DNA of 64,000 nucleotides from Bicyclus anynana (GCF_947172395.1 NC_069107.1:9654101-9718100), one strand, 5' to 3'; shown: positions 1 through 11,639, counted from the first letter of the stretch. Made by a program: numbers and translations. The notes: generated by a model from the letters alone, not told the origin.

Positions 1-212
1 GGATCGAACCCAGGACCTTCGTAAATTCACCGCGCATACCACTGCGAAGCCGTCTAAATTTGTATGTATGATCATGGATAGAGTCATGGGTGCACCTTTT
101 GTGGATTTTCATCCTCCTCTTAACAAGTTGGCCCGCTTCCATCTTAGCTTGCGTCATCACTTACCATCAGGTGAGATTGTAGTTAAGGGCTAACTTGTAA
201 AAAGTAAAAAAA
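1..212. repeat. Two pieces of tRNA-derived SINE family 1
   Basis: Positions 1-54 are the tRNA-like head in reverse (GGATCGAACCC, GCGCATACCACTGCG); 102-212 is the tail in forward orientation (cttaccatcaggtgagattg). They are separated by unrelated sequence. Confidence 0.75.
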
Positions 213-365
213 AGACATCAAATCTACTACTAAAAGGTGTCATGAAGACAAGTAGGTAAAAAGCTACCTATCTATTGTTTGAGTCGATAGTATCGCGCTA
301 GTATAAAAAAAATCAGTAAGTCAGTTAATACACGATCGCATTATGATTAGTATAATGACAGGAAG

Positions 366-383
366 ACCCCCCCCCCCCCCCCC
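366..383 (+). repeat. Poly-C tract
   Basis: An uninterrupted run of about 17 cytosines. Its length may be unreliable in the assembly. Confidence 0.9.
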
Positions 384-692
384 GCCACTCTACCACCACG
401 CTTCCGCGTCGATCGCGACAGTCATCGCTGGATGATGGTCATTACCATTTACCAGCAGTAGCGTGCGACGGTACCACACAAGGACGGCTAAACCGATTTC
501 CTGACCGATTATGATGATACAATCCGAATGAAGATACTTTTCACCGATTTATTTGTATTTATGCGAGCCAGGTTTACTTTACTTTATGAAATTGTAAGCC
601 GATCCTACCTTAGGTAAATACGATAGTCAATTTCTGAAATTTGGACTTTTTTTCCCCAGGGATGAAAAATCACTTGCATCCAGAAACCTGTT

Positions 693-1020
693 CTTTTTTT
701 TATTCTTTACAAGTTAGCCTGTGACTACAATCTCACCTGCTGGTAAGTGATGATACAGTCTAAGATGGAAGCGGGCTAACTTGTTAGGAGGAGGATGAAA
801 ATCCACACTCCTTTTCGGTTTCTACACGACATCGTACCGGAACGCTAAATCGCTTGGCGATACGTCTTTGCCGGTAGGGTGGTAACTAGCCACGGCCAAA
901 GCCTCCCACCAGCCAGACCTGGACCAATTAAGAAAATCTCAATCGGCCCAGCCGGGGATCGAACCCAAGACCTCCGTTTTGTAAGTCCACCGCGCATACC
1001 ACAGCGCCACGGAGCCCGTC
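693..1020 (-). repeat. SINE family 1, near full length
   Basis: Reverse copy with A-rich tail at 693 and tRNA-like head ending at 1020. On its own strand the head carries an A box (GGCGCTGTGGTATGCGCGG) and a B box (GGGTTCGATCCCC), so the family derives from a tRNA gene and is probably transcribed by polymerase III and moved by LINE machinery. Confidence 0.85.
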
Positions 1021-1925
1021 AAACGAGGAGGAGGAGTTTATTTAGAGTGGAATTCATAGACGGTGTAGGGGCACCCCCAGGGGATCATTCAGCCGGTGAG
1101 GGTTTAAATTAACCCCTATTTGTTTGAGAATTTGTCACTCGGCGGGTGAATGATCCCCTTAGAAAGTCTATGAATTCCACTGTTAATCATACATAGGCTT
1201 ATAGGGGAAGATTCCGTCTGTCATCAAGTTACCTAAATCCAGCACTGTGTGCTGTGCGTAGACTCCTCGCCACGAAAGAAGTCCTGAACTAAAATTGACT
1301 GCGCCTTACACAAATGACAATAAGAACGCCATTACCAAATTAAGATATTAGCGCCGCGTCTACGGGAATTGTTTCATAGCGCGGAGTATACCTCCGTAGC
1401 ATCGTCAAAGAGGTAAAAAGTTTCTGTTAGTTGTTTCATTCGGGACAATAAAAAAAATGGAGCCCAAGGCTGCAACTAAAATAGTGTATACAGCATTACA
1501 AGTGGTTAATAAATGGAACTTTACCCAGCGAAACCGTACAACCAATTAAACATCAATGAGATTTATATTTATGAATGAACAAACGTAAATACGCTCGGCC
1601 ATTATATGCTAATGTTATCGGAACATCGACTTAATTACGTGAGGTAATAGGTGCATAATCGCTTGCATCCGGCCGCCAGCAGAGTAGGTCGGACACGAAG
1701 TGGCTTTAATTAGCAACGTCGCGACAAGACAGTCGCATCAAACAGTCGCGATACATGTATACCTACTAGAGTTTGGCTAATAAAAGTAGAGACTGAAATC
1801 GCCCGCTAAATTAAAAAAAAAACATTTAAAGTTTAAACTAATTAAAAAATTTGCGTTTTCATACTTTGTTCAAATTATTTTTCACTTTCATTATCTAAAC
1901 TCTCTATCTAAATATTATTAAATTT
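1021..1925. other. Non-coding stretch with a short inverted pair
   Basis: No gene recognised. Around 1046-1185 the sequences aattcatagacggtgta and ctatgaattccac face each other, with gggatcattcagccgg and ggcgggtgaatgatcccc between them: a small foldback element. Positions 1765-1815 repeat one end of the MITE at 47308-47690. Confidence 0.5.
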
Positions 1926-2070
1926 GTAGTATTAAGGGTTAATCTCTGGATCGATTAAACCGATTTTGAAATTTCTTTTAACACTAGAAAGTCACGTTGT
2001 TTGTGAGTATCATATGTTAACTTTGTATTCTCACGGGAACGAGAATAATGCGGGTGAAACCGCGGGGCGT
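1926..2070 (+). mobile_element. Helitron-like non-autonomous fragment
   Basis: Contains the shared segments ggttaatctctggatc, actagaaagtcacgtt and gcgggtgaaaccgcggggcg, the last being the 3' hairpin of the family. The left end is diverged. Confidence 0.6.
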
Positions 2071-2165
2071 ATGGATATCATCATCATCATTATCAACCCA
2101 TATTCGGCTCACTGCTGAGCTCGAGTCTCCTCTCAGAATGAGAGGGGTTAGGTCAATAGTCTCAA
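2069..2165 (-). repeat. Fragment of tRNA-derived SINE family 2 (tail)
   Basis: Matches the tail of family 2 in reverse (caacccatattcggctcac, gagtctcctctcagaatgag). Confidence 0.75.
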
Positions 2166-2169
2166 TTCC

Positions 2170-2523
2170 TACTAATATTATAAACGCGAAAGTTTGTATG
2201 GATGTTTGTTACTCTTTAACTACTGAAGAGATTGGCTGAAATTTGGAATGGAAATAGATTTTACTCTGTATTAACACATAGGTTACTTTTTATCCCGAAA
2301 AAATCTATGGTTTTCCGAGATTTGCGAAAACTGATGATTTTGATGATATGAATGTTTGTTACTCTTTCACGGCTCGACTACTGAACCGAATTAGCTGAAA
2401 TTTTGTATTGAGATATATTATAGCATGGATTAACACATAAGCTACTTTTTATCCCGGAAAATTACATGGTTCCCGAGGGATTTGTGAAAAACTGAATTCC
2501 ACGCGGACGAAGTAAATAGATAG
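2170..2523 (+). mobile_element. Helitron-like element with internally duplicated body
   Basis: Starts ctactaatattataaacgcg and holds two versions of the unit that includes atgtttgttactcttt, ggctgaaatttggaatgg and cttttatccc, ending cacgcggacgaagt. Related copies are at 37015-37215 and 20797-20870. Confidence 0.6.
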
Positions 2524-2928
2524 ATTAATAAATCACAATGTATCGAAATAGATACATTTACATATAGATTCTTTGGGAATGTTAACACAAATTACCGACA
2601 TTGTTGTAAAGTAACGGTGATAAATAAATTAAATTGAATAGAAACAGGCGTTACATCGCGGAAGTGTATAATGAACAATGGATAATAAATTGATTTTATT
2701 ATTAGCAGACGCCAGACCTGTGGAAATCTGTTTTTAACCGACTTCCAAAAAGAGCAGGTTCTCAATTCGACGCGTATGTTTTTTTTGTTTTTTTTTGCTA
2801 CTTTATCTTCGTCATTTATTAAAAAAAATTTTTTAGTTTGATAGAGATTGGTTCCATTTAATTTTCACGAAAATCGGTTTAAAAAAAGAACTACAGTGTG
2901 CCTAGTGGGAATTTTCAATATTTTCATA

Positions 2929-3056
2929 CTGTTACTATCACGTTGACGTAAACGAAAATTTATATGGAATTGAAACAGTTGTGCAGTAGTGCCACTAGAT
3001 GGCGCTGTTTCAATTCCTTAGAAAATCGCGTTTACGTTACGTGTCAGTAACAGTAT
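2929..3056. repeat. Foldback MITE with a CTCF-like motif in its loop
   Basis: Imperfect inverted arms (atactgttactatcacgttg on the left, cgtgtcagtaacagtat on the right; ggaattgaaacag facing ctgtttcaattcc) surround a loop with CCACTAGATGGCGC at 2992-3005. Confidence 0.75.
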
Positions 3057-3540
3057 CAAACTGCCACTAGGCCCTCTGATAGTGACCTTAAACGCCACAG
3101 TTATAGTCTGGCAAGATCGTTCATAACACTCCCATGATATGCGGGCGACAGGGGGAAAGACTGCGCGGGTGTGAAATCTTGCGCGCGGAGAAGTGACGTG
3201 CACCAGTCGTGGGTTTTTCATTCATCGCTACACGCCCCCCGCCCTAACACCGGGAGTGTTACGACCGAAGTTGCCAAGCTATAAAAACATCATCCCTAAT
3301 ATACACAAAATTTTACGAAAACGCCGTATAAGGAAGCCGGTTTCTTATTAAAAAGCTAATGTTATCTTAAATCAGATTGCATTAGTAATTTACCATATAA
3401 TAACTAATACCACTACAAACTACATCTATTGTTGTGATAACTATCTTATCACGATCTCTGTTAGCGACCAATCGTATAACTATTGGACTTTTATTTAGTT
3501 GTTTGTTTGTTTATATTGTATTTAACTTAAATACCGCTAT
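3057..3540. other. Non-coding, CpG-rich patch then AT-rich sequence
   Basis: Positions 3100-3260 are CpG-rich compared with surroundings; no exon with splice sites was found. The rest is AT-rich with no recognised feature. Confidence 0.4.
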
Positions 3541-3558
3541 AAAAAACCCAACTGCTTA

Positions 3559-3708
3559 CTGTCAGTCACTGACGATCAAATAATCTCACAGGCCTGCGAT
3601 GTGCATGACATCATGCCGATCGCGTCCAACACACGATCGGTTTTATCGGACGACAAGCCGTTAGCGCTGCAGGAATGTGAGATTACTTGATCGTCAGTGG
3701 CTGACATA
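3559..3708. mobile_element. MITE with about 38-bp terminal inverted repeats
   Basis: Left end tgtcagtcactgacgatcaa with taatctcacaggcctgc; right end the reverse complement (gcaggaatgtgagatta, then cttgatcgtcagtggctgac). A shorter deletion derivative with the same ends lies at 6879-6925. Confidence 0.8.
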
Positions 3709-3759
3709 AGCGTGTGCGTGATAATTGAACTGAAAAAAAATTAAATTTTAATAAAAAAG

Positions 3760-4188
3760 TACAACCGACTTCAAAAACATAAAACGCACCAACTAAACTA
3801 AAAAGCGAAAAATAACATCATATTATGTTCTACCTGCTGATCACTTTGAAGGCGGTTAAAGGGTTCCCTCGTGTGTATTGCGACTCCATCATCAGATCGA
3901 CTCCAGACTTTCATTAAGTTTTAATGCTTTAATGTGGTTAAAGGAAAAAATATAAAACGCTATAGTTGCTCTTACGATTTTTGATAGTTCCCCTCGATTT
4001 CTCCAGGATCCTATCATCAGATCCTGACATGATGACAATGGGACCATTCCGGGAATATATCCTTTCAAACAAAAAAAGAATTATTCAAATCGGTCCGGGC
4101 GTCTTAGAGTAATCGAGTAACATACACACGAAAAAAAACATAGACTCGAATTGAGAACCTCCTCCTTTTTTTGAAGTCGGTTAAAAAT
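3760..4188. mobile_element. DNA element with AACCGACTTCAAAA termini
   Basis: Bounded by aaccgacttcaaaaac on the left and ttttttgaagtcggtt on the right, with internal atcatcagatc repeats. Solo ends of the same family occur near 2735 and 5218, and a body fragment at 15785-15890. Confidence 0.65.
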
Positions 4189-4196
4189 AGGTATCA

Positions 4197-4347
4197 CTAT
4201 CGTCGTCATCAACCCATATTCGGCTCACTGCTGAGCTCGAGTCTCCTCTCAGAATGAGAAGGGTTAGGCCAGTAGTCCACCACGCTGGCCCAATGCGGAT
4301 TGGCAGACTGTGTAAAGTCTGCCAATCCGCATTGGGCCAGCGTGGTG
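4197..4347. repeat. SINE family 2 tail joined head-on to itself: perfect inverted repeat
   Basis: The family 2 tail in reverse (from 4197) meets a forward copy, giving perfect 32-base arms at 4278-4309 and 4316-4347 with a six-base loop. Confidence 0.9.
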
Positions 4348-4464
4348 AACCGCAGAGAATTAAGATTTAGGTATAGATTTAGGTATTTAGGTAGAAGAAT
4401 TAGGTATCACTATATCTATATAAAACTCTAACTAAAGTCTTTATGGTGCTGAAGGCGACAAACA

Positions 4465-4720
4465 ATACTTTCTTACCGTAGGTTCGAATCCGGTCATGCA
4501 CCTCCAACTTTTCAGTTGTGTGCATTTTAAGAAATTAAATATCACGTGTCTCAAACGGTGAAGGAATAACATCGTGAGGAAACCTGAATATCTGAGAATT
4601 TTCTTAGTTCTCTACGTATGTTAAGTCCGCCAATACGCATTAGGACTATTGGCCTAACCCCTCTCATTCTGAGAGGAGACTCAAGCTCAGCAGTGAGCCG
4701 AATATGGGTTGATAACGATA
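4465..4720 (+). repeat. SINE family 2, head truncated
   Basis: Starts near the B box (taggttcgaatccggtc), contains the E-box TCACGTGT and the typical tail (gcagtgagccgaatatgg). Confidence 0.8.
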
Positions 4721-5435
4721 CAACGCGCTCAATATTAGTATGAAGTAGGTGCGTTTGGTACTAGAATAGGTTTAGTACAAAATCTAGAATCTAGATTAGC
4801 AGGTACATCTCGGACTGCGTCGTTTATCGTCAAAAGATTGTACACACGAGACGCACTGACATGGAAAAAATACCGGTCAAGTGCGAGTCTTACAATAGCA
4901 CTGAGTTCCGTAGGTACACAATAATGAAAGATTTAAGGTATATGAGGTTTAAAATTTTTTTGTTTGTAAAAAGTACTTTAGGTTTTTTAGGTTAGAATAA
5001 AAAGGTATTCGGTTTTTCTTTCTTGCTAACTTTAATGATTCTAGGTTAACGAGGTTACTCTATAGGTTTTGATTCCCTTTACGAATGTTTTTACAGCTTT
5101 CACCCATAGACCTAAGTATTTGGTAATAATTTCAACTTTATTTCTCTCGTTTCTATGAAAATGGGCCTTCACAGACAGACAGACTGGGAACAAAAAAAAA
5201 TTAAAACAGTCTCTTTTTAACCGACTTCAAAAAAATGAGGAGGTTCTCAATTCGTTCGAGTTTTTTATTCTTTTATGGAACCCTAAAAATAATAATAATA
5301 GCGGAACAAGAGTACTAGATTATGAATTATCATGAATTATGATAATCGTCCGTCATCACGCGATGTAACGTCCGTGGGCCTTCGTCACGTCATTTGACGT
5401 CCACTGGAGGTCAGGGCTCGCGGTTTAGTAATCAT
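4721..5435. other. Non-coding stretch with decayed LINE or MITE ends
   Basis: AT-rich. Positions 5210-5260 carry an AACCGACTTCAAAA terminus and 5166-5180 a cagacagacag tract typical of decayed retroelement 3' ends. No gene seen. Confidence 0.4.
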
Positions 5436-5635
5436 ACAGTTTTTTTTTTTTTTTTAAAGAATATTTGCCATACCTATCTTTTAAATATGACCAATATTCC
5501 CATTTCCCTCCAACTAGTCGATATAGACTGTATTAGGAGTGGGTACGACAATAGAACAAAGGGGCGGGGACAGGGACGAACCACCATCCCTCGGTGACGA
5601 GTCCGACCGCCCTTACCGTTGAGCTATTGAGGATC
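5436..5635 (-). repeat. tRNA-derived SINE family 3
   Basis: Reverse copy. On its own strand the head reads CCTCAATAGCTCAACGGTAA with a degenerate B box; tail sequence (tatgaccaatattcccatt in reverse) and a run of T at the left. Other copies lie at 34106-34291 and 34507-34690; a fragment is at 6925-6965. Confidence 0.8.
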
Positions 5636-6384
5636 TTACCTAATGAATAGAAGTAAGGGTTGCTTTGCAAAAGTTCATTGTGAACAATGAATGATTGTTG
5701 GTTTGCACGTCCTTGGATGTTCACACAATCATAATTTCCTCCTCATTTATTTATTTCCTAGATAAAAAATACAATGATTTTCTTGTTTGTGTTTGCCCGT
5801 AAGCGCTTTGTGTTGGTACATGATGAATGTAAATAAAATTAGATTCAATTATTTTCATAGCTATAGAGATTCAATACGTCACATTATAAACAAAGTACTC
5901 TACCGACACTTCATCACATAAATAATGGTACAATGAAAATTTACATCGATTTTCTCGCAGATAAAGTCGCAGGGGTCTGCTAGTTAATGAATATTTCGAT
6001 ATGAGCAAGTGTCCACTGTATAATAGCTAAGCTGCGACATCGCGTAGTGACGTCACCTAGTATACTACCAGCGGGTACAATCGATTTCACGGTGTCATAG
6101 CTCACAGTACAGTCGCAGCCACAAGCGAAACGTGTCGCACATAAATAACACTATTCTTGTACTAAATGAATAATGACTGGCCTACTAAGATTGTCGCATA
6201 GAACTTATCACGAAATAGCTGGATTTAAAACTTAAGTTCTTGGGTTCGATTCCCGATTATATTTTTTAATTTTTTTTATTTATTATTCTACAAAATACAT
6301 ATTGAAATAATGCCAAACCATAGTGTAACATAAACTTCAGTTGGTTTTACTGTGCACTGAATTAATATTTGCCATATCTCTTAC
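5636..6384. other. Non-coding, contains a CRE-like site
   Basis: No gene recognised. A perfect TGACGTCA lies at 6048-6055 in a CpG-richer patch (6000-6135), which could be regulatory. Confidence 0.35.
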
Positions 6385-6579
6385 TAGCTGGCGCCGCGCG
6401 GTTTCACCTGCGTGGTTCCCGTTTCCGTAGGAATACAGGGATAATATATAGCCTATAGCCTTCCTCGATAAATGGGCTATCTAACACTGAAAAAATTTTT
6501 CAAATCGGACCAGTAGTTCCAGAGATTAGCGCGTTCAATCAAACAAACAAACTCTTCAGCTTTATTATATTAGTATAGA
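6385..6579 (-). mobile_element. Helitron-like non-autonomous element, complete
   Basis: Read on the minus strand it starts TCTATACTAATATAATAAAG and ends with the hairpin-bearing gcgcggcgccagCTAG before a T, the TC...CTAG ends and A/T target expected of Helitrons. Resembles the small Helitron-like elements known from Lepidoptera. Confidence 0.8.
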
Positions 6580-7082
6580 TGTGTGGCGAACGAACTCTTT
6601 CGTTCGCCCACTTTAGGTTAGGCCATCTACATTCACATTCCAGATTCATTTCATATTTAGAATTCCCTCGACCGCGCATGCGTGGATATATTGTTTCGCC
6701 CATTCATTACATCTTGACCAGTTCTCCATTCCACACCGCTTCATCTATTTGATAGTACTTTTATTTTATATCCATATACTATTGTTACAATCAGTAAAGT
6801 GAATAAATATACATACTTACCAATACAATCGTCATCTTCATATCTATATACTAATATAAAACCTCCATGGCGATAGATGTCAGCCACTGACGATCAATAC
6901 TTAATCGTCAATGACTGTCATTAAATATGACCAGTATTCTGATTTCCCTCCAACTAGTTGGAAAATAATGGAAAGCTACTTTATTAGCGAGTACAGAAGT
7001 TGTATTTTATGACCGTAATGCCACGGAAACGGAAACTATGCGTGGGATATCCTGGGCGTTTGTCAGGAATATACATATAATC
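6580..7082. other. Intergenic with small repeat pieces
   Basis: Holds the short MITE derivative 6879-6925 and a 40-base SINE family 3 fragment at 6925-6965. No gene seen. Confidence 0.5.
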
Positions 7083-7395
7083 ATCATCATCATCATATCA
7101 GCCGATGGACCTCCACTGCAGGACATAAGCCTCTTGTAAGGACTTCCAAACATCACGATACTGAGCCGCCTGCATCCAGCGAATCCCTGCGACTCGCTTG
7201 ATGTCGTCAGTCCACCTGGTAGGGGGTCTTTGCACTTTGGGACCCCAACGTCCATCGGCTCTTCGCACTATGTGCCCCGCCCATTGCCACTTCAGCTTCG
7301 CAATTCGTTGAGCTATGTCGGTGACTTTGGTTCTTCTGCGGATCTCCTCATTCTGATTCAATCACGCAGAGAACATAGCTCGTTCTATCCCCCCA
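7083..7395 (-). pseudogene. Decayed LINE ORF2 C-terminus (RTE-like)
   Basis: The minus strand encodes EEIRRRTKVTDIAQRIAKLK, WQWAGHIVRRADGRWGPKVQ and PPTRWTDDIKRVAGIRWMQA, a C-terminal segment common downstream of the reverse transcriptase in insect LINEs. Part of the usual GKRSVGRPP stretch is deleted here. Better preserved at 59640-59897. Confidence 0.8.
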
Positions 7396-8070
7396 TTCAC
7401 ATATAATGAGTTATTTAAATATAAATCGTACGTTTTCCACTTAGTTACTTTTGTGGTTATCAGGGAATGGGCCATTGCACACAAACTAGATGGTAACTAG
7501 CCACTGCCGAAGCCACCTCACCATATTATACAGTCTACTTGAATGTATACAGGGCACCAATATTATGCTATCCACTCACCATACAATAAGTTCTTGATCT
7601 TGCATAACATCTGCTCGAACGTTTTCTATTCGATACTCAAAGAATTTAGGGTTAACTTGTGTTTCTATAGACGGCTTTGAGGTATTTCATAACGGTCTCC
7701 TAGTCCTGTTGCAAATAATACAAACATGAAACATAAATAGCATTATCCGTATTAATAAACGCAAATTGCCTAAAGTGGACACACTCGTGTGTGACGCGGG
7801 ACAATGTTTGATCTTCCCATCTGATCGCTCGTGACCGCCGCGTTAGCGAGGATCTTCGAGGACACAGAGTAGCTAACACAGAGCCCCACTAACATAACTA
7901 AAGGTTATCTAATATATACAATTCTCATATCACAATGTTCGTTCCTATACTCCTCCGATACGGCTTGACCGATTCTTATGAAATTCTTGGAACGAAGTTC
8001 CATATAGACTAAAAGGTGAACCGACACTTTTTACCCAAATCCGAAAGGAGGGTAATGTTTTTGCTATAGT
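7396..8070. other. Non-coding with an old SINE tail fragment
   Basis: Positions 7458-7560 match the body of the old SINE at 9270-9525. Nothing else recognised. Confidence 0.4.
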
Positions 8071-8077
8071 TGTAAGC

Positions 8078-8150
8078 ATGATAGCAATAGCGATAGCGAT
8101 TGCGATAACGATTGCGATTGCGATAGCGATTTTGATTGCGATAGCGAACT
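8078..8150 (+). repeat. GCGATA/GCGATT hexanucleotide microsatellite
   Basis: About a dozen interrupted units of gcgata, gcgatt and acgatt. Confidence 0.9.
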
Positions 8151-8246
8151 TTGTTTTCTCCGAGTGTCTTAAGTTTTATTATGTATAGGTATTCAGTAAG
8201 TTTGAGAATGGGCTACTACTATCTATTTTTCTAACCCCTACTAAGC

Positions 8247-8462
8247 CTCCGTTCGCACGAGAGTTTTTTAACGGACGTTAAAAAAGCGTTCAAATACAAC
8301 AAATGCATTTCCAAGTATATGTTCACACGACGTTTTTAAAACAGGACATTTTTTTAGCAGTGTTGCATTTGCAAATTTGGGCGTTGGAAATAGTATATCT
8401 TCATATTATATCTGATCGCTTTTTTAACGTCTGTTAAAAAAAACTCTTGTGCGAATGGGGAC
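8247..8462. mobile_element. MITE with TTCGCACGAGAG termini
   Basis: Inverted ends ccgttcgcacgagagttttt and aactcttgtgcgaatgggga enclose about 200 bases with tatgttcacacgacg inside. A partial copy is at 8622-8670 and a full one at 63128-63322. Confidence 0.8.
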
Positions 8463-9269
8463 TAAATGATAACTGTTGTCCACCCTCGCATATTTTTTTG
8501 TTTATTGTTTGGACTTAATTTTAATTTTTTATTCTTTTATAATGTGGCTTTAAAAATACATACATACAATTTTTAATGCCACAATAAATATGTTAGGATG
8601 GAGAACACTAATTTATCACTTAGTCCCCATTCGCACGAGAGTATTTTTAACGGACATAAAAAATATAGATACATGAAGTTAAATGAAGGTCTATTTCCTA
8701 CCCTAAAATTGCAAATGCGAGACTGCTCGAAAAAAGCGTCGGGTTTTAAAAACTTGTTTCTGTGAGCTTAAAAATTTATTGTAAATCCAATTTATTTTAC
8801 AATTCAAAAAATTAAGGGACCGATGAAGTGCAAGGCTGTCGCCTGCCAGGTCATGGCTAATTGTCCTTAGCGTGCTATAAATCATAAGTGTACAAATTTC
8901 AAAGCTTACAGGAAGACCGTTACTCGCATGGTTCACTAGCTCTCCACCTATAGTAGCATATATATCATAAACAATGGCGTGCACTTCATATATGCAAAAA
9001 TGCATTACCTCGACTGAGGACTACTACGAACTAGACCAAATCTAAATCTATATGAAGTAGTATAAAGAAACAATTTTATATTTTGTTTGTTTATTACGAT
9101 TTAATTCAAACGATTTTTAAAATTCTTTCACCAATGGAAAGCTACATTATCAGTGAGTAACACAGGGTATGTTTTATCCACGTAATCCAACGGAAACGGA
9201 AACTACGCCCGTGATACTCCGGCGCGTCTGCCAGGAATTTAAATATAATGAATTATTACTTTTGTAGTT
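8463..9269. other. Non-coding, AT-rich, with a partial MITE
   Basis: A lone MITE end at 8622-8670. A minus-strand 100-codon frame at 8703-9005 has no recognisable domain or splice context. Positions 9130-9235 resemble decayed Helitron-like sequence. Confidence 0.4.
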
Positions 9270-9525
9270 ATCAGGGAATGGGTAGCACAGCCAATGGATG
9301 GTAACTAGCCATTGCCGAAGCCGCCTCACCATACCATAGACTTGATAAAATCATTGTTATCAGTCTACAGGACCGGGCTCCTAGACAGGACGAATATTTT
9401 GTAGTGATGATCATGATACCTTTTTCTTTATCAATAATTAAATGAACGATGGATAGTCGGGCGGGGATCGAACCCAAAACTTCCTGAGTTTAGCCCTATA
9501 ACCGTGGAGCTATAAAAGCTTAAAT
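9270..9525 (-). repeat. Old tRNA-derived SINE
   Basis: Minus-strand head carries GGAGCTCCACGG-like and B box GGTTTTGGGTTCGATCCCCG; body shares tggtaactagccattgccg with family 1. Diverged, probably an older relative of family 1. Confidence 0.6.
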
Positions 9526-9534
9526 CTAGAAACT

Positions 9535-9730
9535 TATAGCACATGACGCCTCACGGCTTCACCCGCGTAGTTTCCATTTCCATGAGTATGTGTGAATGAA
9601 ATATAGCCTATGACACTCACAAATAACGTGGCATTCTAGTGGTAAAAGAATTTTCAAAATCGGTTCAGTAGATCCAGAGAATACCCTCTACAATATCACA
9701 AATTTTACCTCTTTATAATTAGTAAAGATT
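9535..9730 (-). mobile_element. Helitron-like element, diverged
   Basis: Shares ttcacccgcgtagtttcc, atatagcctatgacactc and cggttcagtagatccagag with 10491-10690; right end attagtaaagatt corresponds to the usual 5' end. Confidence 0.65.
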
Positions 9731-10033
9731 AATAGAACTTATCACGTATAACGACCTCTAAAATCATTTAATAGACACGTGGTTCAAAATTCAAATTACC
9801 CTTAAGACACTTTTCGCAGTGATACCACAGAGTGTAGACTAATATAGAAGGAGCATCCATATTTGTACGAGAAACAATATGGCTGTTTGCAAACATTTGT
9901 ATCAGTTTAGACGATAACCAAAAATTATGCTTATAATATAAAGCTTTAAGCTGCTATATGCAATAGAATAATTCAATTTTTATCTTTAAGGTAAATTTAA
10001 ATGATAAAAGACTACTTATTATTAACTTATTTT
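9731..10033. other. Non-coding, AT-rich
   Basis: Nothing recognised. Confidence 0.4.
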
Positions 10034-10196
10034 AGCGTTCCGGTACGATGCCGTGTAGGAACCGAAAGGGGTGTGGATTTTCATCCTCCTCCTAACAATT
10101 TAGCCCGCTTCTATCTTAGACTGCATCATCACTTACCGTCAGGTGAGATTGTAGTCAAGGGCTAACTTGTAAAGAATAAAAAAATAAAAAACTGTG
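10034..10196 (+). repeat. SINE family 1, 5' truncated
   Basis: Starts agcgttccggtacgatg and ends in an A-rich tail; typical 5' truncation. Confidence 0.85.
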
Positions 10197-10490
10197 GCTT
10201 ATTTTACTGACATGTATACATTTTTATTCACATGATTTTGCTTCTTTCTATTATTCTTAAAATAGTCTAAGATAAATAATGTTGAAATATATCGCATGCG
10301 ATATTTCGGTCGCGTAGTGTAAGTACCGAAATCGCGAAAGGGAGGTAGTGTGTTGAATTTTAATCATTGCCAAAATTAATGTAACTCTTTGACCCTCGAG
10401 GATTACGGTGTTGATGGCTTTTAGCCAAAAAAATACGTTTTAGGACTAACAAAAAAGTGCATCTATAAATATTGATCGTTTTTTAGATCA

Positions 10491-10690
10491 CTAGCCGATG
10501 CCTGCGGTTGCATCCGCGTAGTTCTCGTTCCCGTGAGAATACGGGGATAAAATATAGCCTACGACACTCACAAATTACGTGCCTTTCTATTGGTAAAGAA
10601 ATTTTTAAAATTGGTTCAGTAGATCGAGAGTTTATCGGTTACCCCTACAATACTACAAAATTAATCTCTTTAAAATATTAGTATAGACTA
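10491..10690 (-). mobile_element. Helitron-like element
   Basis: From actagccgatgcctgcggtt to attagtatagact; on the minus strand this has TC...CTAG ends. It abuts the next element directly. Confidence 0.75.
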
Positions 10691-11000
10691 GCGGACGTCC
10701 GCCCTTAGACCTCTTTAATCCAGCCCTTACAGTAGTATCGCTGTAAATATGGAGTAACTTCTCCCGTTTTCCCAACATTTCCCTTCACTGCTCTGCTCCT
10801 ATTGATCGTAGCGTGATGAAAAGTATACCATAACCTGCCCAGGAGTATGAAGAATAATTGTACCAAGTTTTGTTAAAATCCGTCGAGTAGTTTTTGTTCC
10901 CATAACGAACATACAGACAGACAGACGAAAATTTTACTGATTGCATTTTTGGCATCAGTATCGATAACTAATCACCCCCTGATTTATTATAAGTATAGAT
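10688..11000 (-). mobile_element. Helitron-like element, different internal sequence
   Basis: Ends actagcggacgtccgccctt and tttattataagtatagatt enclose an unrelated body with cagacagacagacg. Arranged end to end with 10491-10690, suggesting insertion of one into the terminus of the other. Confidence 0.6.
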
Positions 11001-11061
11001 TAAATTTCGACGGCCGAGTGGGTAGTGATGGGTTGGTAATATATGTCAAATATGCCATACC

Positions 11062-11362
11062 GCGATAGCCGTGATAGCCCTATGACCTCTGCCTCCGATT
11101 CCTCCACTCCGGAAGGTGTGGGTTCGAATCCGGTCCAGGGCATGCGCCTCCAACTTTTCAGTTGAGTGCATTTTAGGAATTTAAATTTCACCTGTCTCAA
11201 AGGGTGAAGGAAATCATCGTGAGGAAACCTGCATACCAGAGATTTTTCTTAATTCTCTGCGTGCGTGAAGCCTGCCAATCCGCATTGGGCCAGCGTGGTG
11301 GACTAAGGCCTGGCCCCTCTCATTCTGAGAGGAGACTCGAGCTCAGTATTGGTTGATAACCG
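11062..11362 (+). repeat. SINE family 2, near full length
   Basis: tRNA-like head (gccgtgatagccctatgacc; B box GGGTTCGAATCC), body and tail gagactcgagctcag. The E-box seen in other copies is mutated to CACCTG. Confidence 0.85.
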
Positions 11363-11639
11363 TATATGCCATTCGCTTCAATCATCGGTCAGCTTATCAT
11401 CTACTCCTTTTATACACAGGTTCTCTTTTACACTCTTCAATCATCTCTTCTATGGCCTTCCGTTCCTCTTCTTCCCTTCCACTTATAACTTCAAACATAT
11501 CTTTACACTTTCCCTTTCACTTATAACTTTCCACCAAAGTTAAACTTGTATTTCTCAACTTTTCGCATGCCGTCTTCATTGCTCAACGGATCCATACGAC
11601 AGGTTTCTGGCACGTGGCAACGGATCTGTACGCTTGTGT

